Assembly: GCF_015645465.1 (NCBI RefSeq)
Contig: NZ_JADOEL010000009.1
Coordinates: forward strand, 1-64,000
Reading direction: 5' to 3'
Length of the DNA stretch: 64,000 nt
DNA from: Herminiimonas contaminans
GTDB taxonomy: Bacteria > Pseudomonadota > Gammaproteobacteria > Burkholderiales > Burkholderiaceae_D
Under the pieces are notes generated by a model. It was given only the letters and a program-made list of their open reading frames with translations, ran no database searches and had not been told where the DNA came from. Made by a program: the position numbers and the translations under genes. Every line of letters starts with the position of its first letter. Position 1 is the first letter of the stretch. Positions 43,253 to 54,040 of this stretch are shown piece after piece.

Positions 43253-44110
43253 TTATCGAAGCAGTAAAACCGGTATGGACGATGTTCTGAGCATCGTCGT
43301 GGCGGTGCTGCCTACCAGCAATTGCCGAATGCGTGAGTGACCGTAGGCACCCATGATAAGAACATCAATCTGCTGATCTTTCACATAGTCAGATAAAACG
43401 GTCTCCGCATCTCCGTCCACCATTGCTGTCACTACCTCAAATCCGCGACCTTGAAGCGTATTCTGCGCCCATTGGAGATGTTCTTCTGTGGCAGTTGTAC
43501 GTGCGGCAGCCATCACCACGTGACACGGCATGTCTCGAAACAAAGGACTTGATGCAATCATATCGACCCCTTTCCTTGTTGTAGCGCTGCCGTCGAATGC
43601 GATCATGAATTTTTCGGGCACTTGAAACGCTTCCGTGACGACAAGGATAGGCCGGTGCAAGCCGCGCGCAACGCGCTCTAGATTGCTTCCAAGATGCTGT
43701 ACTGCTTGACCTGCAGTTTCGCCGCGCTTACCCAGAACAAACAAGCGCGCGGTTTCCTCCATCTCAACTAACGTTTCCACCAGTTCGCCACTTCGTTGTC
43801 TTCCTTCTGCATCAGTTACACCGCTGGTAATAACACGTTTTTTTGCGGCTTCAATTAACTGGCGACCAGCTTCTTGTGCAACCTTGCTACGCTGCTCGTC
43901 AAGGTTAGAAAGATCCTCCAAAAGGCTTTCCTGCGCCCCGAGACCGATACTTCCACTGAAGTCGATACGCTGTGCTTTTTCGGGGTGTCGATTCAGAACA
44001 TGGATAAATTCCAAAGGCGAGCCCAGGCGAATTGCGGCCCAGGCTGCGTAATCACATACGCTTGTGGAGTATGGTGAATGATCGATACATGCCAAAATTT
44101 TGTTATTCAT
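43253..44110 (-). CDS. Universal stress protein (two UspA domains)
   Basis: A 285-residue protein with two UspA repeats. The first starts 'NNKILACIDHSPYSTSVCDY'; the second 'KFMIAFDGSATTRKGVDM' and ends with the ATP-binding pattern 'IMGAYGHSRIRQLLVGSTAT'. Start at 44110 chosen because GGAG lies seven bases upstream. It follows the SulP gene in the same direction with 12 bases between, so they form an operon. UspA partners of SulP transporters are a recurring pair in Proteobacteria. Confidence 0.88.
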   Translation of the reverse strand: MNNKILACIDHSPYSTSVCDYAAWAAIRLGSPLEFIHVLNRHPEKAQRIDFSGSIGLGAQESLLEDLSNLDEQRSKVAQEAGRQLIEAAKKRVITSGVTDAEGRQRSGELVETLVEMEETARLFVLGKRGETAGQAVQHLGSNLERVARGLHRPILVVTEAFQVPEKFMIAFDGSATTRKGVDMIASSPLFRDMPCHVVMAAARTTATEEHLQWAQNTLQGRGFEVVTAMVDGDAETVLSDYVKDQQIDVLIMGAYGHSRIRQLLVGSTATTMLRTSSIPVLLLR

Positions 44111-44122
44111 GTTGTTCTCCAA

Positions 44123-45604
<1,482 letters not shown>

Positions 45605-45939
45605 GTAATCTCAATAGGTAAGCGCGCTCACAAGCAAAATGCGACGTAGGAGTACGCATTGCGGCAAACGCTTAGATATAAAAATGTTTGGGATTCAATG
45701 CAAAGCATCAAATCCAACAACGACAGAGATGCCAAAAGAATTGGCTTGAAATTAATATTTGCCCCAAACGCATGCAGAACACCATACGGTGATTACATGT
45801 CAAGGCTGTGACGGGAAGGAGAGCAACCCGCTAGAAGGGAAAACTACATTGGTATTATTTGAGTTAGATGTGCAGATCAACATTTTATCAAAAATGGATG
45901 CGCGGGTCAAAGCTCGTCAGACCAGTGGAGCCACGCGGC
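45605..45939. other. 335-base gap, no gene supported
   Basis: Lies between the SulP start and the end of the Nudix gene. A rightward open frame (45759-45947) starts with TTG without a ribosome site and has no recognisable features. It presumably contains the promoter of the SulP-UspA pair, but no clear -35/-10 pair stood out. Confidence 0.4.
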
Positions 45940-46455
45940 TTATATAAGCTCGTGCGCAATCTGCTTCAACATCAGCGTCTCTCTTTGAATAGAGGCACCC
46001 ATGCTTACGTGCTGGTCGGAAATTACACGTTCATTATGGACAATAGCATGATGAATATTGATCCATTTAGCTGTCATGCCATTTTTCTTTTCGTAAGATT
46101 CAAGGCTAGTCGAGCCTAAGACTCGATCTGCATTGCACAGATAAAAATGCGACCGCATATACATCAGGTCGTACTCTGGTTTAGGTGACGGACGGTATTC
46201 ATCGATGTAACCGTAATAGCGAAGGATTTGAATGTTCTGCGCTCCCGTTTCTTCCTGAAGTTCACGTAGCATACCCACGGACACATCTTCGCCATCATTT
46301 AGTCCTCCGCCCGGAAGGCTGTAATCGTTGTAGCGCTGCGTATAGAGTAAAAGGATATCTTCCTGCTGAAGCACAATAGCTCTGGCGGCAGGTCGTGTAA
46401 GTACCTTTCCTTCGAGTGAACAAATTTTAGGATGAATCAATGTATGAAGTAGCAT
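45940..46455 (-). CDS. Nudix hydrolase
   Basis: A protein of about 171 residues with a complete Nudix box: G-x5-E-x7-R-E-L-x-E-E-x-G in 'GGLNDGEDVSVGMLRELQEE' and on. Nudix enzymes hydrolyse nucleoside diphosphate-linked compounds such as damaged nucleotides or ADP-ribose. 'RAIVLQQEDILLLYTQRYNDYSLPGG' precedes the box. The start at 46455 (MLLHTLIHP) is chosen because it begins the conserved part; ATGs further upstream lack a ribosome site and would overlap the small gene at 46531. Confidence 0.82.
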   Translation of the reverse strand: MLLHTLIHPKICSLEGKVLTRPAARAIVLQQEDILLLYTQRYNDYSLPGGGLNDGEDVSVGMLRELQEETGAQNIQILRYYGYIDEYRPSPKPEYDLMYMRSHFYLCNADRVLGSTSLESYEKKNGMTAKWINIHHAIVHNERVISDQHVSMGASIQRETLMLKQIAHELI

Positions 46456-46530
46456 GGGTAGTAAGGGAGTAATAATGCTGCTCACTCCAATCATAGCGAA
46501 ACAGAAATTATATTTGGAGAAAGTGAACAA

Positions 46531-46701
46531 ATGAAAAGCAGAAACTATAAACAACGACTATATGCAAGATTGCTTGGAAAAACAAACAGACGAAGCGCTG
46601 AAGAACAAGCATGGCTCGATATCGTGCCCGTAGGTCGTGAGTTCGGTAGTAAGGACTATGAGCGATTAGTTCATTTAGATGCTCAAACTACTAATCGGTA
46701 G
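46531..46701 (+). CDS. Small hypothetical protein (56 residues)
   Basis: A short frame starting MKSRNYKQRLYARLLGKTNR, basic at the start and acidic later, with GGAG 11 bases upstream. It runs divergently from the Nudix gene and ends 37 bases before the right end repeats. Not matched to any family. Real but minor gene is plausible. Confidence 0.4.
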   Translation: MKSRNYKQRLYARLLGKTNRRSAEEQAWLDIVPVGREFGSKDYERLVHLDAQTTNR

Positions 46702-46737
46702 CTGAATACTGATTGACCTCGATATTTGAAAAGCTTT

Positions 46738-46836
46738 GGTTGGCAGCTTTGAAATACGAATAAGTGGCAGGTTTGAAATGCGGATGCATGGCAACTTTGC
46801 AATGCGAATGAGTGGCAACATTAATGCGGATACTCA
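46738..46836. repeat. Right end of the IS21-type element: four tandem ~23-base repeats
   Basis: On the minus strand the units read TCCGCATTAATGTTGCCACT, TCGCATTGCAAAGTTGCCAT, TCCGCATTTCAAACCTGCCA and TTCGTATTTCAAAGCTGCCA. They mirror the left end. Outside, the 4-base copy ATAA follows (46837-46840). Confidence 0.88.
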
Positions 46837-49336
46837 ATAACCCATTCATTAAACGATTGCTCTCTTCGACGCCAGAGAACGAGCCTCTAGCCTGGCGATT
46901 GAGACGAGTAAGAAACTGATCCTGAAATCCATCTTCGTCAATGCGCACATCAAAGTCCAACGGCAATGGCATGTCCATTTTTGCAGCGGACTTAACAAAA
47001 GCTTGGACTGGCTCGTATAAACGACGATATTCCTCAACCATCTTGAGCAATTGATCGTGAGCGAGTTTCACCGCGTTTTCGCGACTAACTCTAAGTTGTT
47101 GCAATCTATCCGGCAGGGCGGTCAACGACTCTATTTCGGAAATAATCCAACTGATTGAATTCGCTTTGTCTTTTGTTCCCAAGAGCTCTTCTTTTGATCG
47201 CTCCCATTTGGAAACCTGATCCTTGAAAACAATGAAGAGACGTTGTTTTTCGCCAAGCTTGCTTTTTACAGAGGCAAGCGTGATTTCGATCGCTTCCCGC
47301 CGCTTGTTGATGCTGTTGTCTTTCTGACCGCTTAGCGTCGCATCCACCGCCGCTATTTCATCAATAGCTGACGCCGCCAATTGTTCAATGATGGCTGTAT
47401 CGACCTGAAAGGTGACAAGTTCAGAAAGGGGCAGGTCGCTTTCAAATTCCGAAAGCATCGTTGACAACTCGGCCGCGAACAGCTCGTTCGCCTTCGTTTG
47501 ATTTTTTATCGCCTGCAAGGCTTTGTTTAGAAGAGCCTGCCTTTTCGTTGCGGCGGTCTTTCGTTCCCTCAGCTTGCTCTCTTCTTCTCGAATGGCTTGT
47601 AGCGACGCCTCCATTTCATCAATTTGATCCGATGCTGCCTTGGATTCCTCTTGCGCCGCTTCTGTCGCGGTGGGGTCTTCGACTGGCGCTGGTTTGGCGC
47701 TTTCCAGCGCCGCTAACTCCGCTTTTTTCGCGTCGAGTTGCTGCTCTAGCGTCAATTTGAACTCGGCCGAAAGACGTTTTTCGATGTGAACGATTTCTGC
47801 GTTCACCTTTGAAATTTCTTTGTCGATCTGCGCGCGCGCGTCATTAATTTCCGCGACTTTGAACTTAATCAACTCGTCCATCGAGTTGAATCCTAATTGC
47901 TCCGCCTCCGGCACGTGCGTGTAAATGATCTTTCGAAGTTCGCTATCAAACGTGGAGGAGCCGCCATCGCCCAGCTCATTACAAAGCGTTTCCAGGTAGC
48001 TCTGAGGCAGATACTTGACACGCTCCACGCTGGTCTCTGGTGGATTGAGTTCTAAGCTACGCTCGCCGCTGTCGTTGCCGTCATGCCAGCGCAGGAGACC
48101 AGTGAAGTGCGAAGCTAAGCGATTTCTGGGATTGCGAAATCGCTTTTCGTTCAGGAACGAAAAGCCCTTGAAGTTCTTTGTGTCCCCCGCAAGAGCAACG
48201 ATGTCCGCCATCGCGCTCTTTCCGCTGCCCTTGTTGCCAATGATCGCGACCAAATCATGGTTGAGCGGCACATCAACTTCGAACCATTGATCATCAAGGG
48301 TTGATCCCGCTTTGCGTGAGACGCGAATGCTGGACGCGTATTTTGTGCGATTGCTTTCCACGAGGAGCCTTTTCGGCGGCGCGTCTCCGACAAACACCCG
48401 ATCCTCGAACTCGGTCAAAGCCTGTTTCAATCCCTCAAATGTGGCGTCAGCTTTTATCCAGGTGAAACAATTTCCAATTCGATCCTTGTTTTTTGATGTG
48501 CTCAAATCGTGGGCATCGGAACAATCCAATAAGATGCTCTTGACGTTGGACGTCACAAGCTTCTGTTTTCCAGCGTCATAGTCTTTTGGATTCGCCGCCG
48601 CTGTGAAGACCAAGTCGGCTTGGTTCAGGATGTTTCGCTTCTCAGCGATTGATTGACCGTCCCATTTCAGATTGTCCCACTCCGTTTTCCCCACAGCGAT
48701 CAAATACCGACCCGCAAGACTATGGTTGTCTAGAGCTTCCTTAATTTTTTCCAAACTCACGCAGAGGTTATTAAATCCTTCCTCCAGCGGCGCTCCGAAA
48801 TCGGCGCGTTTATCCGCCGGCACCGACTCGATGATCATTTGGCCGAGTTCAGTAAGGCTATCGCGAGTGATCACGCTTTTCCATTTTCCCTTGAGAAAAG
48901 TGGCTTCGGATATAAGGTCATAGCACGGTGCCAATGAGCCCAGGAATTGTTGGCGAATGAGCTCGGGATCCAGAGCGTCAAAGATCACGTGGAGGTTGAT
49001 TCGATTCCAGCCTGATTGTGAGTAGCTTCCATCGGCCTCTTTTTTGACAACGCCCGCGAATTTGTCCAGCCGAAATTCAAGCACGGGCAATAGCAAATCA
49101 ATGTTCTTTAGGCGACCTTGCTCTAGCTTTGCCTTTCGAGCGCGCTCGTAGCCCTCAATAAAGATGTAATCGTTAATTCCGATGACCTTGAATTCGGGAG
49201 GCAGGGCTTCCAAGTCCGTAAGAAACGCTTCCCAAGCATCGTCTGACTCTCCTGGATAGTTATGAACAATAGAGCAGGGCGTATGAACATGAAGATCCCA
49301 TTTTTTCCACGTCGAGCCAGCTACATTGTTTTCCAT
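46837..49336 (-). pseudogene. N-terminal part of a TrlF-like PHP-ATPase, split by the IS21-type element
   Basis: The first 833 residues of the split gene. The PHP domain starts 'WDLHVHTP' (Asp14, His16, His18), typical of PHP metal phosphoesterases. Walker A 'AIIGNKGSGKSAM' comes at about 378, followed by coiled coils (about 520-760). TrlF-like AAA-ATPases combine a PHP nuclease-like domain with an SMC-type ATPase and are found in defence islands. Start at 49336 follows AGGGA. The present frame continues into the element, stopping at 46691, so a protein without the Walker B half would be made. Confidence 0.85.
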
Positions 49337-49674
49337 GTTGTCCCTATTTTTTATTGGTATGAAATGCCATTTAGCTTTATGAAACAATTGTTTGCACTTA
49401 TTGCGGGCCGATGCCCATATTCTTTCAGTTTTGTTCGAAACTAATGGAAAACGTCGCGATAAGAAAGGATAGACTTATGTCGCAGCCAATTCTCGCATCT
49501 AAATCATCAGCCGTGAATAAATACGACGCGAGTTTTGGCATGACGTGTGTCCGCTAGCTACATGCTGTATGTGAGCATCAACGCGCCGGGGCTGCCAAAA
49601 TCCTATTTCCGTGAGCTTGCTAAGGGGATAGGGCAGCATAGTTCATCGCAAAGATCAAAAACAGGGAAAACAAT
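49337..49674. other. 338-base divergent region between the trlF-like gene and zorA
   Basis: No sizeable gene is seen. A 26-codon frame at 49477-49557 (MSQPILASKSSAVNKYDASF...) has AAGGA at a good distance and could be a leader peptide or a relic of another gene. No clear promoter pair was identified for either gene. Confidence 0.35.
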
Positions 49675-51681
49675 ATGGGAGACATTGATCTCGCAAGATT
49701 GGCTGCGGAATATTGGCACATGGGTTTGTTGGCCATTGTTTTGGTCGGCATCACGATCGATTTTCTGCTGCGATTTGTCGGTCAATCTATCAAGCTATCG
49801 CGTGAGTTAAAGGACTCGCTGGCCGCTTTGCGAGCCATTCGATCAGACATTAACGGAGGAGAAGTCACCGAGCTAGACGAAATTGGGCAGAAGGCAATGT
49901 CGGGGCCGGCGCTTGACCATCTGTGGAAGGAATACAGCAAGACGCTGCATCCCCAAAAAGAGGATGACGAGCATGGGCACAAGCGGATTGCTCGCTGGCG
50001 ATCAACCGCGCTCGCGGAAAGCTTCTTTACCGAGCAAGCGATCGTCGATAGCCGATTAAAAACGGAATTCTTCAAACATTTGCCGGGTCTATTGACGGGC
50101 TTAGGGATCATTGGCACGTTTTTGGGCCTTATCAAGGGGCTCATTAGCTTTGATGTGTCGCTTGATCCAACTCAGGCGCAGGAACAACTTCGCAACTTGG
50201 TTAATTCGGTGGGCCACGCCTTCTTCGTCTCGGCTTCCGCTATATTCTTGGCGATGCTGTTCACTTGGATCGAGAAGTCGGTAGTCACTTCCCGATGCAA
50301 ACAAGTCGAGGAGCTGCGCGAACTGATCGACAGTTTATTCAAGAGCGGGGCGGGTGAGGAATACCTTGAACGACTCGTCATTTCGTCGGAAAACGCCTCC
50401 ACGCAATCGCAGCAGATCAAAGACGCTTTAGTCGCTGATCTTAAAGAGATACTGACGACTCTGGCGACTCGACAAATGGAGGCGCAGGCTCAGAACGTTG
50501 GTCAGATGTCCTCGGATGTCGGCAAAGCGATCGCCGAGAGCCTGAGCGGGCCGATGGCCGCGATCACCAAAGCGGTGGAGGGCGTGAGCTCCAACCAAGG
50601 CGACGCGGTCAACAAGATGCTCACGGACGTGCTTGCGAGTTTCGCCAGTCAGATGCGCGAAATGTTCGGTGGCCAGATGGCGGGCATGTCCGAATTGATG
50701 GTCAAGGCAAGCGAGTCGATGCAAGCCACCGCTATCGAATTCAAACTGCTCGCGGCGAACATGGACGCCGCCGGAACCAATACGGTTGACGCCATGGGTG
50801 AGCGGTTAGGCAAAGCCTTGGAAGCCATGGATGCCCGTCAATCGGCTATGAACACGCAAATGGGCGCGTTTGTCGAACAGATCAAGGCTTTGGTGTCTGA
50901 ATCGCAGACCGAGTCTTCACAAAAACTCAAAGACACTCTGTCAGCGGTGGGCGATCAAGTCGCCGGTGTTGTTGAGCAATTGAGAAAGCAAGCGGAGCAT
51001 GCGGCCGAGTCGCAAGGCGACCGCCAAAACCGATTTGAGCAAACAACGGGTCAAGCCATCGGCTCGTTGTCGGGTCAGGTTGAGCAGTTGCTAGCCCAAT
51101 CGATGGAGACTAACAAGTCGTTGCAAAACACAGTCGCGGGGTTGACGCAGGCTACTGATAAGGCGATCTCGGGATTGAGCTCTGGCGCTGACACAGTACT
51201 TGTCGCCGCCAACGCTTTTGCGAAAGCGGGCGATGGCGTATCGGAGACAATGCGAGCGTCAGCAGTGGCCACGGAAGCTATCAAGGTCGCATCCGCTCAA
51301 CTCACAATGTCCACCGATGGCGCGAAGATGATCTTTGCTGACTACGCTAAGACGCGGGACACTTTTGCCATCATGGTCGCTGAGTTGAAAGAAACCATCG
51401 ACAACGCCAAACGCGACGCCTCCATGACATCGGAAATCATCGGTCGGATTGAAAAAGCTGCTCAGCAACTCACGATCGCGCAGAAGCAGTCGGAAGAATA
51501 CTTGCAAGGCGTCAGCGAGGTTTTAGTCAAAGCGCACGAATCGTTCCGGGAGAATGTCGAGAACACGCTCCGGGAAGGGAACCGCATGTTCCAAACCGAG
51601 TTGTCGAGTTCGGTTCAATTGCTATCCGGGGCCATTAAGAACTTGGGCGACGTCGTCGACGACATTCCGCCTCGGAGGTAA
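49675..51681 (+). CDS. zorA: Zorya system protein ZorA (MotA/ExbB-like)
   Basis: A 668-residue protein. Membrane helices lie at about 14-38, 120-145 and 175-205 with the MotA/TolQ/ExbB-type segment 'FFKHLPGLLTGLGIIGTFLG' between them. The remaining 440 residues are a long, mostly helical cytoplasmic tail rich in Ala, Gln, Ser and Glu, as expected of the ZorA tail. In Zorya, five ZorA and two ZorB form a proton-driven motor that senses phage invasion at the envelope. First gene of the four-gene zorABCD operon. GC and codon use look richer than in the Wadjet-like genes. Confidence 0.93.
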   Translation: MGDIDLARLAAEYWHMGLLAIVLVGITIDFLLRFVGQSIKLSRELKDSLAALRAIRSDINGGEVTELDEIGQKAMSGPALDHLWKEYSKTLHPQKEDDEHGHKRIARWRSTALAESFFTEQAIVDSRLKTEFFKHLPGLLTGLGIIGTFLGLIKGLISFDVSLDPTQAQEQLRNLVNSVGHAFFVSASAIFLAMLFTWIEKSVVTSRCKQVEELRELIDSLFKSGAGEEYLERLVISSENASTQSQQIKDALVADLKEILTTLATRQMEAQAQNVGQMSSDVGKAIAESLSGPMAAITKAVEGVSSNQGDAVNKMLTDVLASFASQMREMFGGQMAGMSELMVKASESMQATAIEFKLLAANMDAAGTNTVDAMGERLGKALEAMDARQSAMNTQMGAFVEQIKALVSESQTESSQKLKDTLSAVGDQVAGVVEQLRKQAEHAAESQGDRQNRFEQTTGQAIGSLSGQVEQLLAQSMETNKSLQNTVAGLTQATDKAISGLSSGADTVLVAANAFAKAGDGVSETMRASAVATEAIKVASAQLTMSTDGAKMIFADYAKTRDTFAIMVAELKETIDNAKRDASMTSEIIGRIEKAAQQLTIAQKQSEEYLQGVSEVLVKAHESFRENVENTLREGNRMFQTELSSSVQLLSGAIKNLGDVVDDIPPRR

Positions 51682-51687
51682 TGGGAC

Positions 51688-52407
51688 ATGCTTGGAATCA
51701 AAGCTCCCAAGCGACGCGGCGGCCGCGAAGACGGCGAGAAGCCGTTCTGGATTTCGTTTTCCGATTTGATGACGGCTTTAATGGTTCTATTTTTGGTGGC
51801 GATGGCCGTCGCGCTAATGGCGGTTACGCAGGGCCTGCAACAAATCAAAAAGGAATCCCAAGAGCGCGATAAGACCATCGCGAATTGCGTTTCCGATGTA
51901 GACGCGTTGACCAAGCTTGACGCGTTTAAAGGCGTGACGGTGCATGGACACTCCATCGATTTCGGCAAGCTGGTCCAGTTCCAAGACAAGGAGCACAAGT
52001 TTGAGAAACCTGATGATGAGCGTTTCGTGCGTAAGTTCGTCCCTCGCGTGTTGGATGTGGCGCGCTCGGATAAATGCGACAAGTGGTTGAAGAGAATTGT
52101 GGTCGAAGGCTTTGCGAGCAAGACGGGCGACTATCTTTTCAATCTCAATTTGAGTTACCAACGCTCGCAGCGGGTGTTGTGCGCTTTGCTCAACACTCAG
52201 CAGCCGGATTCTTTGTCCGCCGCTGATCGAGCTCTGATTCAAACGTTGTTCCTCGCTGGCGGCTCATCCTTCAACACCGCCTCAAGCGGCGCAGCCCAAA
52301 TGAGGAGGGTCGAGATTAAGCTCGAGTTCCGCGATTTGGGTTCTGCCAAAGAGCCACCGCCAGATATTCCATTGGATCCAGGCTTGAGATGCCCGAACGA
52401 CAGATGA
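51688..52407 (+). CDS. zorB: Zorya system protein ZorB (MotB/OmpA-like)
   Basis: A 239-residue protein. One membrane helix near the N terminus carries Asp26 in 'FWISFSDLMTALMVLFLVAM', the proton-binding residue of MotB-like stators. The C-terminal part ('RIVVEGFASKTGDYLFNLNLS', 'SQRVLCALL') is an OmpA-like peptidoglycan-binding domain. It anchors the motor to the cell wall. It starts six bases after zorA and overlaps zorC by 19 bases (or four if zorC starts at 52404). Confidence 0.94.
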   Translation: MLGIKAPKRRGGREDGEKPFWISFSDLMTALMVLFLVAMAVALMAVTQGLQQIKKESQERDKTIANCVSDVDALTKLDAFKGVTVHGHSIDFGKLVQFQDKEHKFEKPDDERFVRKFVPRVLDVARSDKCDKWLKRIVVEGFASKTGDYLFNLNLSYQRSQRVLCALLNTQQPDSLSAADRALIQTLFLAGGSSFNTASSGAAQMRRVEIKLEFRDLGSAKEPPPDIPLDPGLRCPNDR

Positions 52408-54038
52408 TTGATTCCCTCGCCATCCTTCAGACGGGTCTCAAACGATCTTTCGCAAACGGTCCCATATCTCCAGAGACATGGTCGGATCCCGCTGAAATGA
52501 CCCGGGCGCGGGCGCGCGTCCATCAAGACCATGGAACGGCCGGCATCATCGCGGATGAGCGCTCAATCTTGGCCGCGGTTGCGGACTTCAAAAAGTCGAG
52601 GGAGATTGTCGGATTTCGAGATCTCAAATACGTCTGCCTTGGATTGGGAGCGCTGGACGGCGGCGGATGGTCCGTGTTAGCTGACGAAACGTTGCGCGGC
52701 GCTGTCGCCCGCATGGCCGAGCAGCAGCCCTCTACTCATCGCAGACTGCGTTGTTTCCAAGCGCTGTTGTCGACCTATTTCTCTTTTCACCGTAACAGCG
52801 AAGACGCCAGCGCCGAATCTAAGACCGGCTGGCTCGGTTTGCGGGCATGGCTGAGGACAGAGCGAGATCGAATTATGAACCTGCTCGAGTTCAAGCCACC
52901 ATGGTTTGAGACCTTATTGCGGCATCCGGAGTTGTTGACCAATCAGCCATGCGACAAATTTGGCGCTGGCCTGTTGCGCAAGGATCCAGTGCTTTTGAAC
53001 GACGCGCGGGATGGTCTTTCCATCCCCGACGATTCTTGGGTGATAGATGAGGCGGTGTTCGCTCAAATGAAGGCAGCCTCCGATTTGAAAGATCAGCAAT
53101 TCAAAGCCGCGCTGCCTGATTTGCTCGTGATCGCAACGGGCAGCGGTGGCGTGTCTATCAGCGGCCAGTTGAGGATTCGTTGCGTGGCTCATTTGGTTTC
53201 GCGTTACGCTCGCTGCGGCGACCGGCCGGAGCAACCGGCGCTACGAGATGCGGCCACTTCGACTATCGGAAACCCATGGCTTCGGAGAACAAATTGGGAT
53301 GCTTGGGTCCGCATAAAGGACACCGCGGATGACCAAGCGAGGGAAATGGTCTTCCTTTGGCTTAAAGAGCGCCTCGTCGCCGACTTTTTTGAGTTGCTTA
53401 GCGTTGAAGGAATCAACGACGAACGGCGGGTGGCGTATTGGCTACGATTTGTTCCGTTCGTGGAGGACATGTGGTTCGTCCTGGGCTCATCCGCAACCGC
53501 GCAGAGAGGAGGGAAGTTTCGGGAGTTCCGCGAGCGCGCCAAAGGTCGGCTGCTCACCTTAGAGGGCTCAACCCCGGACAACAACGCGTTCGTCATGCGT
53601 ATTGGGGCTTATCTTGCGGTCGAGTTTGGAGCGGAAAACAACGCGTTTTACCTGTTCAGATGGGATTCGCTCAGCCCGTCGTTTATCGCGACTCTTAACT
53701 CGGGTCAGCAGAGAGCTAGCGTCCATATCAGTGAGCTCCGGGGCGACGACAACGAAGACAAGATGAGCCACCGTGATTCGCCGGTCGCGTTGAAAAGTTG
53801 GGAGCAGAAATTCGACGACAGATTGATCAAGCTGATCGGGAAAAAACCAGAGAAACGGCCGGCTTGCGTGCCGAGCCTTGAAGTTTTAGTCGCCGATAGC
53901 CGTTTCAAAGTGAACGATCTTCGAGGTGTGGGAGGAGCGCTCTGGATCGACGAGACGGAGCGCTCATCGCATCTCGCTAAGGAACTGCAAGCCAAGGGGT
54001 TTGCGTTTAGATCCGGCCGCGGCTGGTTCAAGGAGTAG
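52389..54038 (+). CDS. zorC: Zorya system protein ZorC (EH-signature domain)
   Basis: A 549-residue soluble protein of the ZorC family, found only in type I Zorya. It has an EH-signature-type core ('VFLWLKERLVADFFELLSVE', 'YWLRFVPFVEDMWFVLGSSA') and is thought to bind DNA and help recruit ZorD. Start is uncertain: ATG at 52389 or at 52404, the latter in an ATGA overlap with zorB. The order zorABCD is complete. Confidence 0.88.
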   Translation: MPERQMIDSLAILQTGLKRSFANGPISPETWSDPAEMTRARARVHQDHGTAGIIADERSILAAVADFKKSREIVGFRDLKYVCLGLGALDGGGWSVLADETLRGAVARMAEQQPSTHRRLRCFQALLSTYFSFHRNSEDASAESKTGWLGLRAWLRTERDRIMNLLEFKPPWFETLLRHPELLTNQPCDKFGAGLLRKDPVLLNDARDGLSIPDDSWVIDEAVFAQMKAASDLKDQQFKAALPDLLVIATGSGGVSISGQLRIRCVAHLVSRYARCGDRPEQPALRDAATSTIGNPWLRRTNWDAWVRIKDTADDQAREMVFLWLKERLVADFFELLSVEGINDERRVAYWLRFVPFVEDMWFVLGSSATAQRGGKFREFRERAKGRLLTLEGSTPDNNAFVMRIGAYLAVEFGAENNAFYLFRWDSLSPSFIATLNSGQQRASVHISELRGDDNEDKMSHRDSPVALKSWEQKFDDRLIKLIGKKPEKRPACVPSLEVLVADSRFKVNDLRGVGGALWIDETERSSHLAKELQAKGFAFRSGRGWFKE

Positions 54039-54040
54039 AC

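Noticed and set aside
45759-45947. Small rightward frame with CxxC between the SulP and Nudix genes
   Set aside because: TTG start, no ribosome site, overlaps the end of the Nudix gene, no recognisable family.
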